In this document: piece after piece, positions 9,404 to 19,535 of the stretch | Layout: each line of letters starts with the position of its first letter | How positions within the stretch are numbered: the first letter of the stretch is position 1 | DNA from: Cellulomonas timonensis | GTDB taxonomy: Bacteria; Actinomycetota; Actinomycetes; Actinomycetales; Cellulomonadaceae | Length of the DNA: 64,000 bases | Direction: 5' to 3' | NCBI RefSeq assembly: GCF_900046455.1 | Contig: NZ_FCOT01000013.1 | Location: 930,001-994,000, forward strand | Notes under the pieces: model-generated | The model's input: only the letters and a program-made list of their open reading frames with translations | Told to the model about the DNA's origin: nothing | Database searches by the model: none | Position numbers and translations under genes: made by a program

Positions 9404-10435
9404 TCAGATCTCGATCGAGTACATCACCGATCCGTCGTCCACCTCGTAGCCGAGGGCCGCGTACAGGCCGTGCGCGCCCGACGGGTTCGCGGTGTCGACG
9501 CCGAGCCGCGCGAACTCCATGCCGTCCGCCCGGTAGGCGGCCATCGCCCACGCGAGGAGTGCCACCGCCAGGCCCCGGCCCCGCCAGGGCCGCCGCACCC
9601 CGAGCATGCTGGTGTAGCCGAACGAGTGGCCCAGCACCGGCCAGTCCTGCTCGTAGCGCGTGGACAGCAGGTATCCGGCGACCTCCCCGGTGGCGTCCTC
9701 GACGGCCACCCTGCTCCAGTCGCGCACGTAGGACCCGGTGCGCAGCGCCCACGTCTCGGCAGTCATCGGCTCGCTCCCCCAGTGGTCGGCGAACGCCTCG
9801 TTGTGCGCGCGCCGCACGGCGTCGTCGAGCTCCGGCGTCCACGGTACGAGCGAGAACCCGTCCACGGCCCGCACAGCGGGCAGCTCGACGTCGAGCGGGC
9901 GCCGCATCTCGGTGTAGTAGCGCATCGGCGTGAAGCCGGACTCGGCGTACAGCGCCCTCGCGCCGTCATGCACCGCCTCGAGGTACGTCAGGAGGCGCGC
10001 GGGGAGCTCCTTGCCCGACTCCGCCAAGAGCTGGCGCCCGCGGCCGTCCATCCAGGCGACGAGCGCGCGCCCCACGCCCCGGCCCCGCGCGTCGGGGTGC
10101 ACCCCGCCCTCGAGGAAGACCCGCACGGTCCCCTCATCCCCGGGGTTCGTGGTGACCTGCCCGAACGCCACCATCCGCCCCGTCGCGTCGACACCGGCCA
10201 AGGTGTCCAGCTCGTGCCGCTTCCACGTGCCCTCGAACCGCTCGGCGGTCTCCTCGAGGGTCGTCCGGAACGGCGCGGCGTCCGCCGCCTCCACCGCGCA
10301 GCACAGGGCGGCGAGCTCCGCGACGTCGGCGGGGGTCAACGGGCGCCAGGTCAGCCCGAGCGAGGCCGGCGGCATCGGCGGGGTCAGTGGCGCTGGGGCG
10401 CGCTCGGCGGGGGGGCGCAGCAGTTCGCTCGTCAT
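9404..10435 (-). CDS. Tandem GNAT family N-acetyltransferase
   Basis: Protein of 343 aa with two GNAT folds. The first is about residues 25-160 (acetyl-CoA loop in DARGRGVGRALVAWMD). The second is about 190-343 (RRPWRGRGLAVALLAWAM, followed by NPSGAHGLYAALGY). The layout is the same as mycothiol synthase MshD and related double-GNAT enzymes, but the sequence does not by itself show the cysteinyl-glucosaminyl-inositol substrate. The ATG at 10435 begins MTSELLRPPAER; the same frame runs further upstream only as a shadow of the topoisomerase B gene. It lies 56 nt after the topoisomerase B gene on the same strand. Confidence 0.85.
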   Translation of the reverse strand: MTSELLRPPAERAPAPLTPPMPPASLGLTWRPLTPADVAELAALCCAVEAADAAPFRTTLEETAERFEGTWKRHELDTLAGVDATGRMVAFGQVTTNPGDEGTVRVFLEGGVHPDARGRGVGRALVAWMDGRGRQLLAESGKELPARLLTYLEAVHDGARALYAESGFTPMRYYTEMRRPLDVELPAVRAVDGFSLVPWTPELDDAVRRAHNEAFADHWGSEPMTAETWALRTGSYVRDWSRVAVEDATGEVAGYLLSTRYEQDWPVLGHSFGYTSMLGVRRPWRGRGLAVALLAWAMAAYRADGMEFARLGVDTANPSGAHGLYAALGYEVDDGSVMYSIEI

Positions 10436-10491
10436 GGCGCCAACTCTCCCCCGCGCCGCAGGCCGCCGTCGAGGGAAATGACCGCCGCGGG

Positions 10492-12618
10492 TCACATGTC
10501 GATCCGGCTCCGGTCCAGCCCCTCGGCGCCGGCGATGATGAAGTCCTTGCGCGGCGCCACATCGGACCCCATGAGCAGCTCGAAGATCTCCTCGGCCCGC
10601 TGCGCGCCCTCGACGGTGACCCGGCGCAGCGTGCGGTGGCGCGGGTCCATCGTCGTCTCGGCCAGCTGGTCGGCGTCCATCTCGCCCAAGCCCTTGTAGC
10701 GCTGGATGTCGTCCTTGTAGCGCTTGCCGGCCTTGTCGAGCTTCTTCAGCGTCGCCGTGAGCTCCGCCTCGGAGTACGTGTACACGTACTCGTTCTTGCG
10801 GCTGCCCGCGCCGATCACCTCGATGCGGTGCAGGGGCGGGACGGCGGCGAACACCCGGCCGGCCTCGACCATCGGGCGCATGTACCGGAAGAACAGCGTG
10901 AGCAGCAGCGTGCGGATGTGCGCGCCGTCCACGTCGGCGTCCGTCATCAGCACGATCTTCCCGTAGCGCGCGGCCTCGAGGTCGAACGTGCGCCCGGACC
11001 CGGCGCCGAGCACCTGGATGATCGCGGCGCACTCGACGTTCTTCAGCATGTCCGTGATGGACGCCTTCTGGACGTTGAGGATCTTGCCGCGGATCGGCAG
11101 CAGCGCCTGGAAGTCCGACGAGCGCGCGAGCTTCGCGGTGCCGAGCGCCGAGTCCCCCTCCACGATGAACAACTCGCTGCGTGCCACGTCGTCGCTGCGG
11201 CAGTCCGCCAGCTTGGCCGGCAGCGTCGAGTTCTCCAGGGCGTTCTTGCGCCGGGAGATCTCCTTCTGCTTGCGGGCCGACAGGCGGGCGCGCATCTCGC
11301 CCACGACCTTGTCGAGCAGCAGCGCCGACTGGGCCTTGTGCTCGCGCTTCGTCGAGTTGAGGATCGCCGCCAGCTCGGTGTCGACGACCTTCGCGACGAT
11401 GCCGCGCACGGGCGCCGTGCCGAGCACCTCCTTGGTCTGCCCCTCGAACTGTGGCTCGGCGAGGCGGACCGTCAGCACGGCGGTGAGGCCCGCGAGCACG
11501 TCCTCCTTCTCGATGCGCTCGCCGCCGTCCTTGGTGGACACCTTGAGCCGGCGCGCGTTCGCCTCGACGGCCTTGCGCAGCGTGCGCAGCAGGGCGGCCT
11601 CGAAGCCGGCGAGGTGGGCGCCGCCCTTGGGAGTGGCGATGATGTTGACGAACGTGCGCACCTCGGTGTCGTACCCGGTGCCCCAGCGCAGCGCGATGTC
11701 GACCTCGCACTCGCGCTCCACGACCTTCGGCTCGAGGTGGCCGCGCTCGTCGAGCACCGGGACGGTCTCGGTGAAGGAGCCTGTGCCGGTCAGCTTCCAG
11801 GTGTCGGTCACCGCGGGGTCGGGCGCCAGGTGGTCGACGAAGTCGACGGTGCCGCCCTCGTGCAGGAAGGTCTCCTCATGCGGGCCGTCCGCGCCGGGGG
11901 TTCCGGGGATGCCGCGCTCATCGCGCACGGTGATCGCCAGGCCCGGCACCAGGAAGCTGGTCTGGCGGGCGCGGGTCACCAGCTCGTCGTACGAGAACAC
12001 GGCCGTCTTGGGGAAGACCTGCCGGTCCGCCCAGTAGCGCACCCGCGAGCCCGTGCGGCCCCGCGCCACCTTGCCGACCACCGTCAGCTCGGAGTTGTCG
12101 ATGAACGGTGTGAACGGCGAGTCCGGGCCGCGCACGGCGCTGTCGTCGAAGACGCCGGGCTCGCCGCGGTGGAACGTCATGCGGTGCGTCTTGCCGCCGC
12201 GGTCCACCTCGACGTCGAGACGGGCCGAGAGCGCGTTCACCACGGACGCGCCCACGCCATGCAGGCCGCCAGACGCGGCATAGGAGCCCCCGCCGAACTT
12301 GCCGCCCGCGTGCAGCTTGGTGAAGACGACCTCGACGCCCGTCAGGCCCGTCTTCGGCTCCACGTCCACCGGGATGCCGCGCCCGTTGTCGCGGACCTCG
12401 ACCGAGGAGTCGGCGTGCAGGATGATCTCGATCCGGTCGCCGTGGCCGCCGAGCGCCTCGTCGACAGAGTTGTCGATGATCTCCCACATGCAGTGCATGA
12501 GCCCACGGGAGTCCGTGGAGCCGATGTACATGCCGGGGCGCTTGCGGACGGCCTCCAGGCCCTCCAGCACCGAGAGATGCCGGGCGGTGTAGCTGGACTC
12601 TGCTGATGCTGTCGACAC
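10492..12618 (-). CDS. parE: Type IIA DNA topoisomerase subunit B (ParE/GyrB-like)
   Basis: Protein of 708 aa from GTG 12618. The GHKL ATPase domain has VRKRPGMYIGSTDSRG, the Bergerat-fold asparagine in EIIDNSVDEALGG, DNGRGIPV and GLHGVGASVVNALS. The TOPRIM domain has FIVEGDSALG (catalytic Glu) and DADVDGAHIRTLLLT. The C-terminal IAGAEGLDRSRIDM tail is short. It supplies ATP hydrolysis for strand passage with the A subunit at 6053-8518; the two genes face each other across two unrelated genes rather than forming one operon. The open frame extends to 12954, but the conserved part starts soon after GTG 12618. Confidence 0.9.
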   Translation of the reverse strand: MSTASAESSYTARHLSVLEGLEAVRKRPGMYIGSTDSRGLMHCMWEIIDNSVDEALGGHGDRIEIILHADSSVEVRDNGRGIPVDVEPKTGLTGVEVVFTKLHAGGKFGGGSYAASGGLHGVGASVVNALSARLDVEVDRGGKTHRMTFHRGEPGVFDDSAVRGPDSPFTPFIDNSELTVVGKVARGRTGSRVRYWADRQVFPKTAVFSYDELVTRARQTSFLVPGLAITVRDERGIPGTPGADGPHEETFLHEGGTVDFVDHLAPDPAVTDTWKLTGTGSFTETVPVLDERGHLEPKVVERECEVDIALRWGTGYDTEVRTFVNIIATPKGGAHLAGFEAALLRTLRKAVEANARRLKVSTKDGGERIEKEDVLAGLTAVLTVRLAEPQFEGQTKEVLGTAPVRGIVAKVVDTELAAILNSTKREHKAQSALLLDKVVGEMRARLSARKQKEISRRKNALENSTLPAKLADCRSDDVARSELFIVEGDSALGTAKLARSSDFQALLPIRGKILNVQKASITDMLKNVECAAIIQVLGAGSGRTFDLEAARYGKIVLMTDADVDGAHIRTLLLTLFFRYMRPMVEAGRVFAAVPPLHRIEVIGAGSRKNEYVYTYSEAELTATLKKLDKAGKRYKDDIQRYKGLGEMDADQLAETTMDPRHRTLRRVTVEGAQRAEEIFELLMGSDVAPRKDFIIAGAEGLDRSRIDM

Positions 12619-12759
12619 GAGGCCTGAGCGTAATCGCTCTGACCGACAGGGCCGCGCAGGCCGGGCACGCGTCACGCGCCCGGGTGGGAGAGGTACGCGC
12701 GGAGCGAACCTGGCCGTTCTGAGCGGATGGTTCTCAGCCTCCGATGGTTTGATGGCTAG

Positions 12760-12981
12760 GTGACTGGGACGACGACTGAACCACTGACCGCAGCCGACCG
12801 CTGTGACCGCTGCAACGCGCAGGCTTACGTGCGCGTGCTCCTGCCTGTGGGTGAGCTCCTCTTCTGCGCCCACCACGCGCGTGAGCACGGCCCGAAGCTC
12901 TCCGAGATGGCCACGCACGTCCAGGACGAGACCGATCGGCTCCTGGCCGAGCACGGCGCTGGAGCAGGCGCAGCGCGCTGA
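12760..12981 (+). CDS. DUF7455-type small zinc-ribbon-like protein
   Basis: Protein of 73 aa from GTG 12760. It contains DRCDRCNAQAYVRV and ELLFCAHHAREHG, so two cysteines plus a cysteine and histidines could bind one zinc ion. This pattern is conserved in small actinobacterial proteins next to the primary sigma factor and topoisomerase genes, and their function is unknown. It is divergent from the topoisomerase B gene, with 141 bp between them, and is closed by a strong hairpin. No clear ribosome binding site is seen. A TTTGAT hexamer ending 6 nt before the GTG hints at a leaderless start. Confidence 0.75.
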   Translation: MTGTTTEPLTAADRCDRCNAQAYVRVLLPVGELLFCAHHAREHGPKLSEMATHVQDETDRLLAEHGAGAGAAR

Positions 12982-12992
12982 GACCCGACTCC

Positions 12993-13027
12993 CACATGCC
13001 GGCCACCGTCTTGGTGGCCGGCATGTG
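12993..13027. terminator. Bidirectional hairpin terminator
   Basis: 15-bp perfect stem (12993-13007 and 13013-13027) with a 5-nt loop, lying between convergent genes. There is no U-tract, as is common in high-GC actinobacteria. Confidence 0.75.
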
Positions 13028-13063
13028 GCGTCTCTGGGGTGGCGTGGGCGCTGGGTGGGCCGC

Positions 13064-13411
13064 TCAGGCGCGCGGCCGGGTGCTGACGCCGAGCGCGGTC
13101 CGCAGCGCGAAGATCAGCTCGCGGGTGGCCGCAGTCGCCGCCGGAGGGGCCAGGCTCGCGTCGAACTGCTGCGCGAGCCGGTAGAACTCCTCCGCGGCGT
13201 CGAGCTCCGCTATCACCCGCACCACTGCCGACTCGGCGTCGGGCTCGAGCGCGATCGCGCGCCGCAGGCCCATGACCATCTGCCGGACCGCCTCGGAGAC
13301 GTCGCCCATCGAGGAGTTCACCCGGTCGAGCATGCCGACCGCACGGGTGGCGAAGTCCAGCTCGTCACTCACACGCGCCAACGCGGCGCGGGCCGCGGCC
13401 TCGCTCATCAT
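13064..13411 (-). CDS. Small helical protein of unknown function
   Basis: Protein of 115 aa that I do not recognise. It is predicted almost entirely helical (DELDFATRAVGMLDRVNSS, then AIALEPDAESAVVRVIAELD, then AEEFYRLAQQFDASL) with no cysteines and no membrane segment. Two start codons are adjacent (MMSEAAAR); the second ATG is equally possible. It sits alone between two hairpins, between the DUF7455 gene and the sigma factor gene. Codon use and base composition match the neighbours, so it is probably a real native gene. Confidence 0.65.
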   Translation of the reverse strand: MMSEAAARAALARVSDELDFATRAVGMLDRVNSSMGDVSEAVRQMVMGLRRAIALEPDAESAVVRVIAELDAAEEFYRLAQQFDASLAPPAATAATRELIFALRTALGVSTRPRA

Positions 13412-13522
13412 CGACGTTCGTCCTCTCCGCTCGCTCTTCCTCCGCGCGCCCCCTCGGGGCGGAGCACGCGCGGCGAACGGTAACGCGACCCGCTGGGAGC
13501 GCTCGCGGGGGCACGGAACGCG

Positions 13523-13558
13523 CGAACGCCCGGCAGTCAGATGACTGCCGGGCGTTCG
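13523..13558. terminator. Hairpin terminator downstream of the sigma factor gene
   Basis: 17-bp perfect stem (13523-13539 and 13542-13558) with a 2-nt loop, 18 nt after the rpoD stop codon on the minus strand. Confidence 0.75.
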
Positions 13559-13576
13559 ACGCGGTTGCTGCTGTGC

Positions 13577-15088
<1,512 letters not shown>

Positions 15089-15138
15089 AAACGACCTTTC
15101 GGCAGCGAGAGACCCGGATGAAGCACGGGTAGAGCAAT

Positions 15139-15144
15139 ATTGTA
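15139..15144 (-). promoter_or_regulatory. Probable -10 element (TACAAT) of rpoD
   Basis: TACAAT on the minus strand, about 50 nt before the GTG, in a small AT-rich island. No good -35 hexamer is visible at the right distance. Confidence 0.5.
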
Positions 15145-15276
15145 CCGGGCAGATTCCGGGTTGGACCGTGATCAGCGCGCAGGGCACGACGCTCACGCCC
15201 TGTCATGCCCCCTGCGCGTGCGAGCGCCCGAGGGCGCACTCCTCGTGGAACGGCTGGCGAGCGCGGAAGATTCCCG

Positions 15277-15316
15277 CTTCCCGTGTCTCCGGCCGGCTTC
15301 CCGCGTCTCCGGCCGG
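15277..15316. repeat. 20-bp tandem repeat in the rpoD/universal stress intergenic region
   Basis: Two adjacent 20-bp copies (15277-15296 and 15297-15316) differing at one base (C/T). The 254 bp between the two genes otherwise holds only the rpoD promoter region. No coding potential or regulator motif is recognised. Confidence 0.8.
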
Positions 15317-15342
15317 CGTCGTGGCGATGTCAGCCGGTGTCG

Positions 15343-15741
15343 TCAGACCGCGTCGGGCTTGACCGCCATCACCGGGCAGGGCGCGTCGAGCAGGATGCGC
15401 TGCGCGTTCGCGCCGAGGATGAGCTTGCCGACCGGGCTGCGCCGGCGCAGGCCGATCACGATGAGGCTGGCCCCGATCTCCTCCGCGGTGCCGATGAGGT
15501 CCTCGGCGACGTCGCGGCCCCGCGTGAGCAGCCGCACCTCATGCGGGATGTCGCGCGCGTCCAGGTCGCGCCGGACGTCGTCGAGCGCCGCCTCCAGCTC
15601 GTCGCGCGCCGCGTCCGCGGCATCGCCCCGGTCGCTGACCACCACGACGAGGCGCTCCTTGCGCGCCTGCGCCTCGATGGCGGCGGCCTCGAGCGCCTTG
15701 CGCCCTTCGGGTGTCGCCAGATAGCCCACCACTATGCCCAT
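15343..15741 (-). CDS. Universal stress protein (UspA family)
   Basis: Single-domain Usp protein of 132 aa. It starts MGIVVGYLATPEGRKAL, and the ATP-binding-type signature is seen as GASLIVIGLRRRSPVGKLIL followed by GANAQRILLDAPCPVMAVKP. The G-x2-G-x9-G pattern is compatible with nucleotide binding, although the first glycine environment is not certain. The ATG at 15741 has a strong AGGAGG ribosome binding site. The gene is monocistronic between the sigma factor promoter region and DUF4192. Its role in stress tolerance is by family only. Confidence 0.9.
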   Translation of the reverse strand: MGIVVGYLATPEGRKALEAAAIEAQARKERLVVVVSDRGDAADAARDELEAALDDVRRDLDARDIPHEVRLLTRGRDVAEDLIGTAEEIGASLIVIGLRRRSPVGKLILGANAQRILLDAPCPVMAVKPDAV

Positions 15742-15910
15742 CGGGACTCCTCCTGCGTGCTGTCGCGGATGTCGCGAGCAGGACGCTACCCGAGCCCACC
15801 TCGCGCAGCACCCTCCGCGCGCCGCGGCTGCGGCCAACGAGCCAACAAGGCGGCCGGACGGGCCCTGACGTGCGGCGACCCAGGTCAGCGACGCGGGGCG
15901 GCGGCGCCCG

Positions 15911-17044
15911 TCACCGGCTGGCCGCCCACCCGGGCGGCATCGCCGCAGTGAGCACATCGTCGAGCAGCATCGCCAGCCGGTAGCCGGAGTCGTGCGCGCG
16001 GGCCCGCTCGACGAGGACGCTCGCGCGGACGCCGTCGCCCTGCCACCACGCGAGGAGCGCGAGCAGCGTCAGGGCAGGAGCCTGGGACCCGCGGCGGCCG
16101 TGGGCCACCACTCTCTCCAGGGCCCGCACATGCTCCGCGGTGGGGCCCTCGGGCGGCGGCACGGCATACGCCGGGTCGACGATGGCGGCGATGGCACCGG
16201 CCATCTCGCGCCCGGTGACGGACTCGTCCTCACACAGTGACCGTGCCGCCAGGTCCCCCGTGCCGGGCACCAGGGTGACGAGCACGGCGTCGCGCACACG
16301 CCGGTCCGCCAGGCCCGCCTCGAGCCGGCCCAGCACCGCGGGGCACACATCCCCGTCCTGAAAGGGCTCGCGCACCGCGGCCACGCACTGCGACCACGCC
16401 TCGAGCGACCTCGCCCGCCAGGCCGCCATCGCCGCGTCACCCGCCCGCTCCGCGTCCTCCCGCCGCCGGAGCCACCGCTGCGCGACACGGGCGACAGACC
16501 GCCGTGCCGAGGCGGGCGCGGGAGGCACGCGCGCCACGGCGTCGCGGGAGCCGGCCACGCAGGAGCCCGCCAACACCATGTGCGCGCCGACGGCTGTCGA
16601 CTCGATCTCGCTCGCCGGCCGGCCGCCGGCCGGGCAGCACCCCAGGTCGTCGCAGTCGAGCCTGAGGTACCCGGTCGCGGTCACGACCCACACGGCCACG
16701 TCGCCGAAGGCCGCGGCGGCCGCCTCCCGGTAGTGCCCGGCGGCGGCGTGGGCGAGGGCGCCGGACGGGCCGGGACGACGCGGGTCCTGGGCGGTGTAGA
16801 GCACCAGGACGGTCCCCGAGGCGCGATCCGCCCCGAGGTGGGCGACCAGTCCGCGTGCGACCTGGGGCCCGGTGGACTCGTCGCCCAGGTCGTCGAGGTC
16901 GACGCGCGCGACGAGGCCGATCCGCCCTCGGGGGGCCCGCAGGCTCACCGCGACCGCGCTGTCATGCGGGTGGAAGCCAAGTTGGTGGGGAAGGTAGGCG
17001 AGAAGCTCGCGCGGCTCGCGGACGCGCAACGTGGTGGTGTCCAT
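15911..17044 (-). CDS. DUF4192 domain-containing protein
   Basis: Protein of 377 aa starting with ATG 17044 (MDTTTLRVREPRELLAYLPH). The opening LAYLPHQLGFHPHDSAVAV and the segment TGYLRLDCDDLGCCP are characteristic of DUF4192, an actinobacterial family of unknown function that is often near the primary sigma factor. The second half is helical and resembles TPR-like repeats in composition (EHVRALERVVAHG, APALTLLALLAWWQGDG). No signal peptide or membrane segment is seen. It is divergent from the downstream lipoprotein gene, whose start is 134 bp away. Confidence 0.85.
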   Translation of the reverse strand: MDTTTLRVREPRELLAYLPHQLGFHPHDSAVAVSLRAPRGRIGLVARVDLDDLGDESTGPQVARGLVAHLGADRASGTVLVLYTAQDPRRPGPSGALAHAAAGHYREAAAAAFGDVAVWVVTATGYLRLDCDDLGCCPAGGRPASEIESTAVGAHMVLAGSCVAGSRDAVARVPPAPASARRSVARVAQRWLRRREDAERAGDAAMAAWRARSLEAWSQCVAAVREPFQDGDVCPAVLGRLEAGLADRRVRDAVLVTLVPGTGDLAARSLCEDESVTGREMAGAIAAIVDPAYAVPPPEGPTAEHVRALERVVAHGRRGSQAPALTLLALLAWWQGDGVRASVLVERARAHDSGYRLAMLLDDVLTAAMPPGWAASR

Positions 17045-17165
17045 GGGCACAGACCACCGCGTCGCCGAGGCCCGCGCGCGGGCCCCGGCGCTGGGCTGTG
17101 GACGCCGATGCGCCGCCACACCCTGGGGGCGGTCGGCGCGGGCGTGCCCGTGGGCGGCGTCGCGT

Positions 17166-17171
17166 TACGGT
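17166..17171 (+). promoter_or_regulatory. -10 element (TACGGT) for leaderless lipoprotein mRNA
   Basis: The hexamer ends 6 nt before GTG 17178 and no ribosome binding site is present. Confidence 0.5.
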
Positions 17172-17177
17172 ACGCAC

Positions 17178-17762
17178 GTGCGCCCCCCTGCCTTCGCCTC
17201 CCCCGCCACCGGACACACCGCCCGCGCCACCCGCCGGTGGCCGCGCGTGGCTCCTGGCCTGCTGCTCGCGGCAGTGGTCGCGCTCGGTGGGTGCACCGCC
17301 TCCGGGCCGTCAGCGCAGGACGCCACCCCCGCGGTGGCGTCCGCGAAGGCCTCCGCGCCGCAGCCGACTGAGACGCTCCTCGAGGTGGACGGCGACGAGC
17401 ACTCCGCCGTCGGATCGCTCCCGGAGGGCTTCCCGAGCGACCTCCTGCCCGTCCCCGAGGACGCCGAGATCCTGGTCTCGACGCTGCAGCCGGCCGAGGG
17501 CGCGGAGCCGAGCACGCTCAGCCTGACCACGCTCAGCCTGAACCTGCGATCGACCCTGGACGCCGCCGCCCTCGTCGAGAGCCTGCGCGAGCCGCTGCTC
17601 GCCGGCGGGTTCGCCGAGGCGACGCCGACGCAGGCCCAGCCCGGGCTGGCGGCGCCGACGACGTTCACCCGCGGCGGCGGCGAGATGCTCGTGGTCGGGG
17701 GGCTCGACCGCGACGGCGTGCGCACCCTCACCGTCGGCGGCAGGCTCAGCCTCGGCGGCTGA
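17178..17762 (+). CDS. Putative secreted lipoprotein
   Basis: Protein of 194 aa from GTG 17178. An N-terminal stretch RWPRVAPGLLLAAVVALGG is followed by the lipobox cysteine (ALGGC), giving a likely signal peptidase II site. The mature part is mostly Ala/Ser/Glu-rich and has no recognised domain. The segment LPEGFPSDLLPVPEDAEILV recurs in hypothetical actinobacterial lipoproteins. The frame is open further upstream to 17031, but that part lacks the signal layout and the leaderless -10 supports the GTG. A short internal 15-bp repeat encodes LSLTTLSLN. It precedes the polyprenyl synthase gene by 21 nt but that gene has its own -10-like element. Confidence 0.7.
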   Translation: MRPPAFASPATGHTARATRRWPRVAPGLLLAAVVALGGCTASGPSAQDATPAVASAKASAPQPTETLLEVDGDEHSAVGSLPEGFPSDLLPVPEDAEILVSTLQPAEGAEPSTLSLTTLSLNLRSTLDAAALVESLREPLLAGGFAEATPTQAQPGLAAPTTFTRGGGEMLVVGGLDRDGVRTLTVGGRLSLGG

Positions 17763-17771
17763 CAGTCGACG

Positions 17772-17777
17772 TAGGCT
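17772..17777 (+). promoter_or_regulatory. -10 element (TAGGCT) for leaderless polyprenyl synthase mRNA
   Basis: The hexamer ends 6 nt before GTG 17784. Confidence 0.5.
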
Positions 17778-17783
17778 GACCGC

Positions 17784-18899
17784 GTGAGTGCCACCCCCCT
17801 GGTCGACGCCGAGAACGTCCGCAGCCGAGTCGATGCCGTCCTGGCCACGCATGTCGAGGCCCTGCGCGAGCGCCTGGCGGGGATCAGCCCCGACGCGGCC
17901 CCGCTCGGGGATGCCGTGGAGCAGATGCTCTCGGGCGGCAAGCGCCTGCGCGCCGCGTTCTGCTACTGGGCCTGGCGGGCCCACGGTGGCGAGGACGGCT
18001 CCCCCGCCGCCGAGATGGTCGTGCGCGTCGGCGCGGCGCTCGAGCTCTTCCAGGCGGCGGCGCTGTTCCACGACGACGTGATGGACGACTCCGACACCCG
18101 CCGAGGGCTCCCCGCCGCGCACCGGGTGTTCGCCGCGCGCCATGAGTCCGAGGGCTGGGCCGGCGGCGCGCGACGCTTCGGCGACTCCGCCGCCATCCTG
18201 CTCGGCGACCTCGCGCTCGTCCTCAGCGAGGAGGCCTTCGCCGCGGCGCTCGCCGCGGAGGGCCCCGACCTCGCCGCCCGCGCCCGGGCGGTGTTCGACG
18301 TCATGCGCGCCGAGGTCACCATCGGGCAGTACCTCGACGTGCTGGCCCAGGCGCTGCCCTGGGGCGAGGACCCGGCCGCGGACGAGGCTCGCGCCCGGGA
18401 GGTCGTCCGGGCCAAGTCGGCGCGCTACAGCGTGGAGCACCCGCTCGCCCTGGGCGCGACGCTCGCGGGCGCAGAGCCCGCCGAGGTCGCCGCCGTCCGT
18501 GCCGTCGGCCTGCCGCTCGGCGAGGCCTTCCAGCTGCGCGACGACCTGCTCGGCGTCTTCGGCGACCCGAGCGCCACAGGGAAGCCCGCCGGGGACGACC
18601 TGCTCGAGGGCAAGCGCACAGTGCTCGTGGCCCGGGCGGTGGCCCGTGCCCGCGCCAGCGGCGACGACGCGACGGCGCAGCTCGTGCTCGCCCAGCTGGG
18701 CCGACGCGACCTCGGGCTGGACGCGGTGCGCGACCTGGCCAGCGCGATCGACGCGACCGGCGCGCCCAAGGACGTCGAGGAGCTCATCAGCGCGCTCAGC
18801 GACCAGGCGTTCGCCGGGCTCGACGCGCTGGCGGTCACGGAGCAGGGCCGCGAGATGCTCGTCGCGCTGGGGCACGCCGCCGTCGACCGGCGGTTCTGA
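17784..18899 (+). CDS. Polyprenyl diphosphate synthase (trans-isoprenyl diphosphate synthase family)
   Basis: Protein of 371 aa that condenses isopentenyl diphosphate with allylic diphosphates to make polyprenyl diphosphates for quinone or carotenoid side chains. The first Asp-rich motif DDVMDD lies at residues 97-102 and the second as LRDDLLGVFGD near 252. GGKRLRAAF binds the diphosphate. The residues preceding the first motif (ALFH) set chain length but do not identify the product. Position next to the Rv2175c-like and PASTA kinase genes matches M. tuberculosis Rv2173 (idsA2). Confidence 0.9.
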   Translation: MSATPLVDAENVRSRVDAVLATHVEALRERLAGISPDAAPLGDAVEQMLSGGKRLRAAFCYWAWRAHGGEDGSPAAEMVVRVGAALELFQAAALFHDDVMDDSDTRRGLPAAHRVFAARHESEGWAGGARRFGDSAAILLGDLALVLSEEAFAAALAAEGPDLAARARAVFDVMRAEVTIGQYLDVLAQALPWGEDPAADEARAREVVRAKSARYSVEHPLALGATLAGAEPAEVAAVRAVGLPLGEAFQLRDDLLGVFGDPSATGKPAGDDLLEGKRTVLVARAVARARASGDDATAQLVLAQLGRRDLGLDAVRDLASAIDATGAPKDVEELISALSDQAFAGLDALAVTEQGREMLVALGHAAVDRRF

Positions 18900-18957
18900 G
18901 CCCGGCCCGGCGCGCGCCTCGCGGACACGCGCCGGCCATCAGGTCAGCGCGACGCGA

Positions 18958-19371
18958 TCAGAGCAGCGCCTGGGCGACGCGGCGCCCCGCAGTCTTCCCG
19001 CCGCTGCGCAGGGCGTCGATGGGTCGAGCGGCCAGCGACTCGTCCTCGGTGAACAGCCACTGGATCATCTCGGCCTCGTTGAAGCCCGCGTCGCCCAGCA
19101 CGGTGAACGTGCCCTGCAGTGACGCCAGCACCGTCCACGCGGCGCCGTCGTCGTCCGGGCGGGTCGGCGCGGAGGGGTTCGCCAGGTGGGCCGGCACGAG
19201 GAATGCCTCGGGGACGGACAGCACGCGCGGGTCCCCACGGCGCACCCCCGCCAGGCGGCCCTCCTGCAGCAGGCGGCGCACCTTGCCCACGTCGATGCCG
19301 AGTCGTTCTGCGACGTCGGGGACCGTGAGCCACGCGTCGACGATGTTGTCCAGGTTTGCACTGTCAGTCAC
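18958..19371 (-). CDS. Rv2175c family DNA-binding protein
   Basis: Protein of 137 aa from GTG 19371. An N-terminal winged HTH (WLTVPDVAERLGIDVGKVRRLL, shortened here) resembles MerR/excisionase-type heads. A C-terminal domain follows (WTVLASLQGTFTVLGDAGFN, then EAEMIQWLFTEDESL). In M. tuberculosis Rv2175c binds DNA and is phosphorylated by the kinase PknL, encoded next door. Here a PknL-like kinase is likewise encoded 1.4 kb away, with a LysM/transglycosylase gene between. A TACGCT hexamer 7 nt upstream of GTG 19371 favours this start over the GTG at 19389. Confidence 0.85.
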   Translation of the reverse strand: MTDSANLDNIVDAWLTVPDVAERLGIDVGKVRRLLQEGRLAGVRRGDPRVLSVPEAFLVPAHLANPSAPTRPDDDGAAWTVLASLQGTFTVLGDAGFNEAEMIQWLFTEDESLAARPIDALRSGGKTAGRRVAQALL

Positions 19372-19378
19372 GACGACA

Positions 19379-19384
19379 AGCGTA
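19379..19384 (-). promoter_or_regulatory. -10 element (TACGCT) for leaderless Rv2175c-like mRNA
   Basis: On the minus strand the hexamer is followed by 7 nt and then GTG 19371. Confidence 0.45.
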
Positions 19385-19535
19385 CGCACCCGCGCGCGTC
19401 ACCCGTTCGCCAGGAAACGACACGGGGCAATTGCGGCGCTGCGCTTTCACATCACCCGTGCCTCGGATACGTTCGCATTCTGTCACTTGAGTCACTCCGG
19501 CACCATCCATCACTTCAGCATCATGAGGTACGACG

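Noticed and set aside
10387-12606. Long plus-strand open frame opposite the topoisomerase B gene
   Set aside because: High-GC shadow frame; no domains, His/Arg/Val-rich sequence, no ribosome binding site.
18900-18957. Terminator between the polyprenyl synthase and Rv2175c-like genes
   Set aside because: Only short imperfect GC-rich pairings are present; no convincing stem was found.
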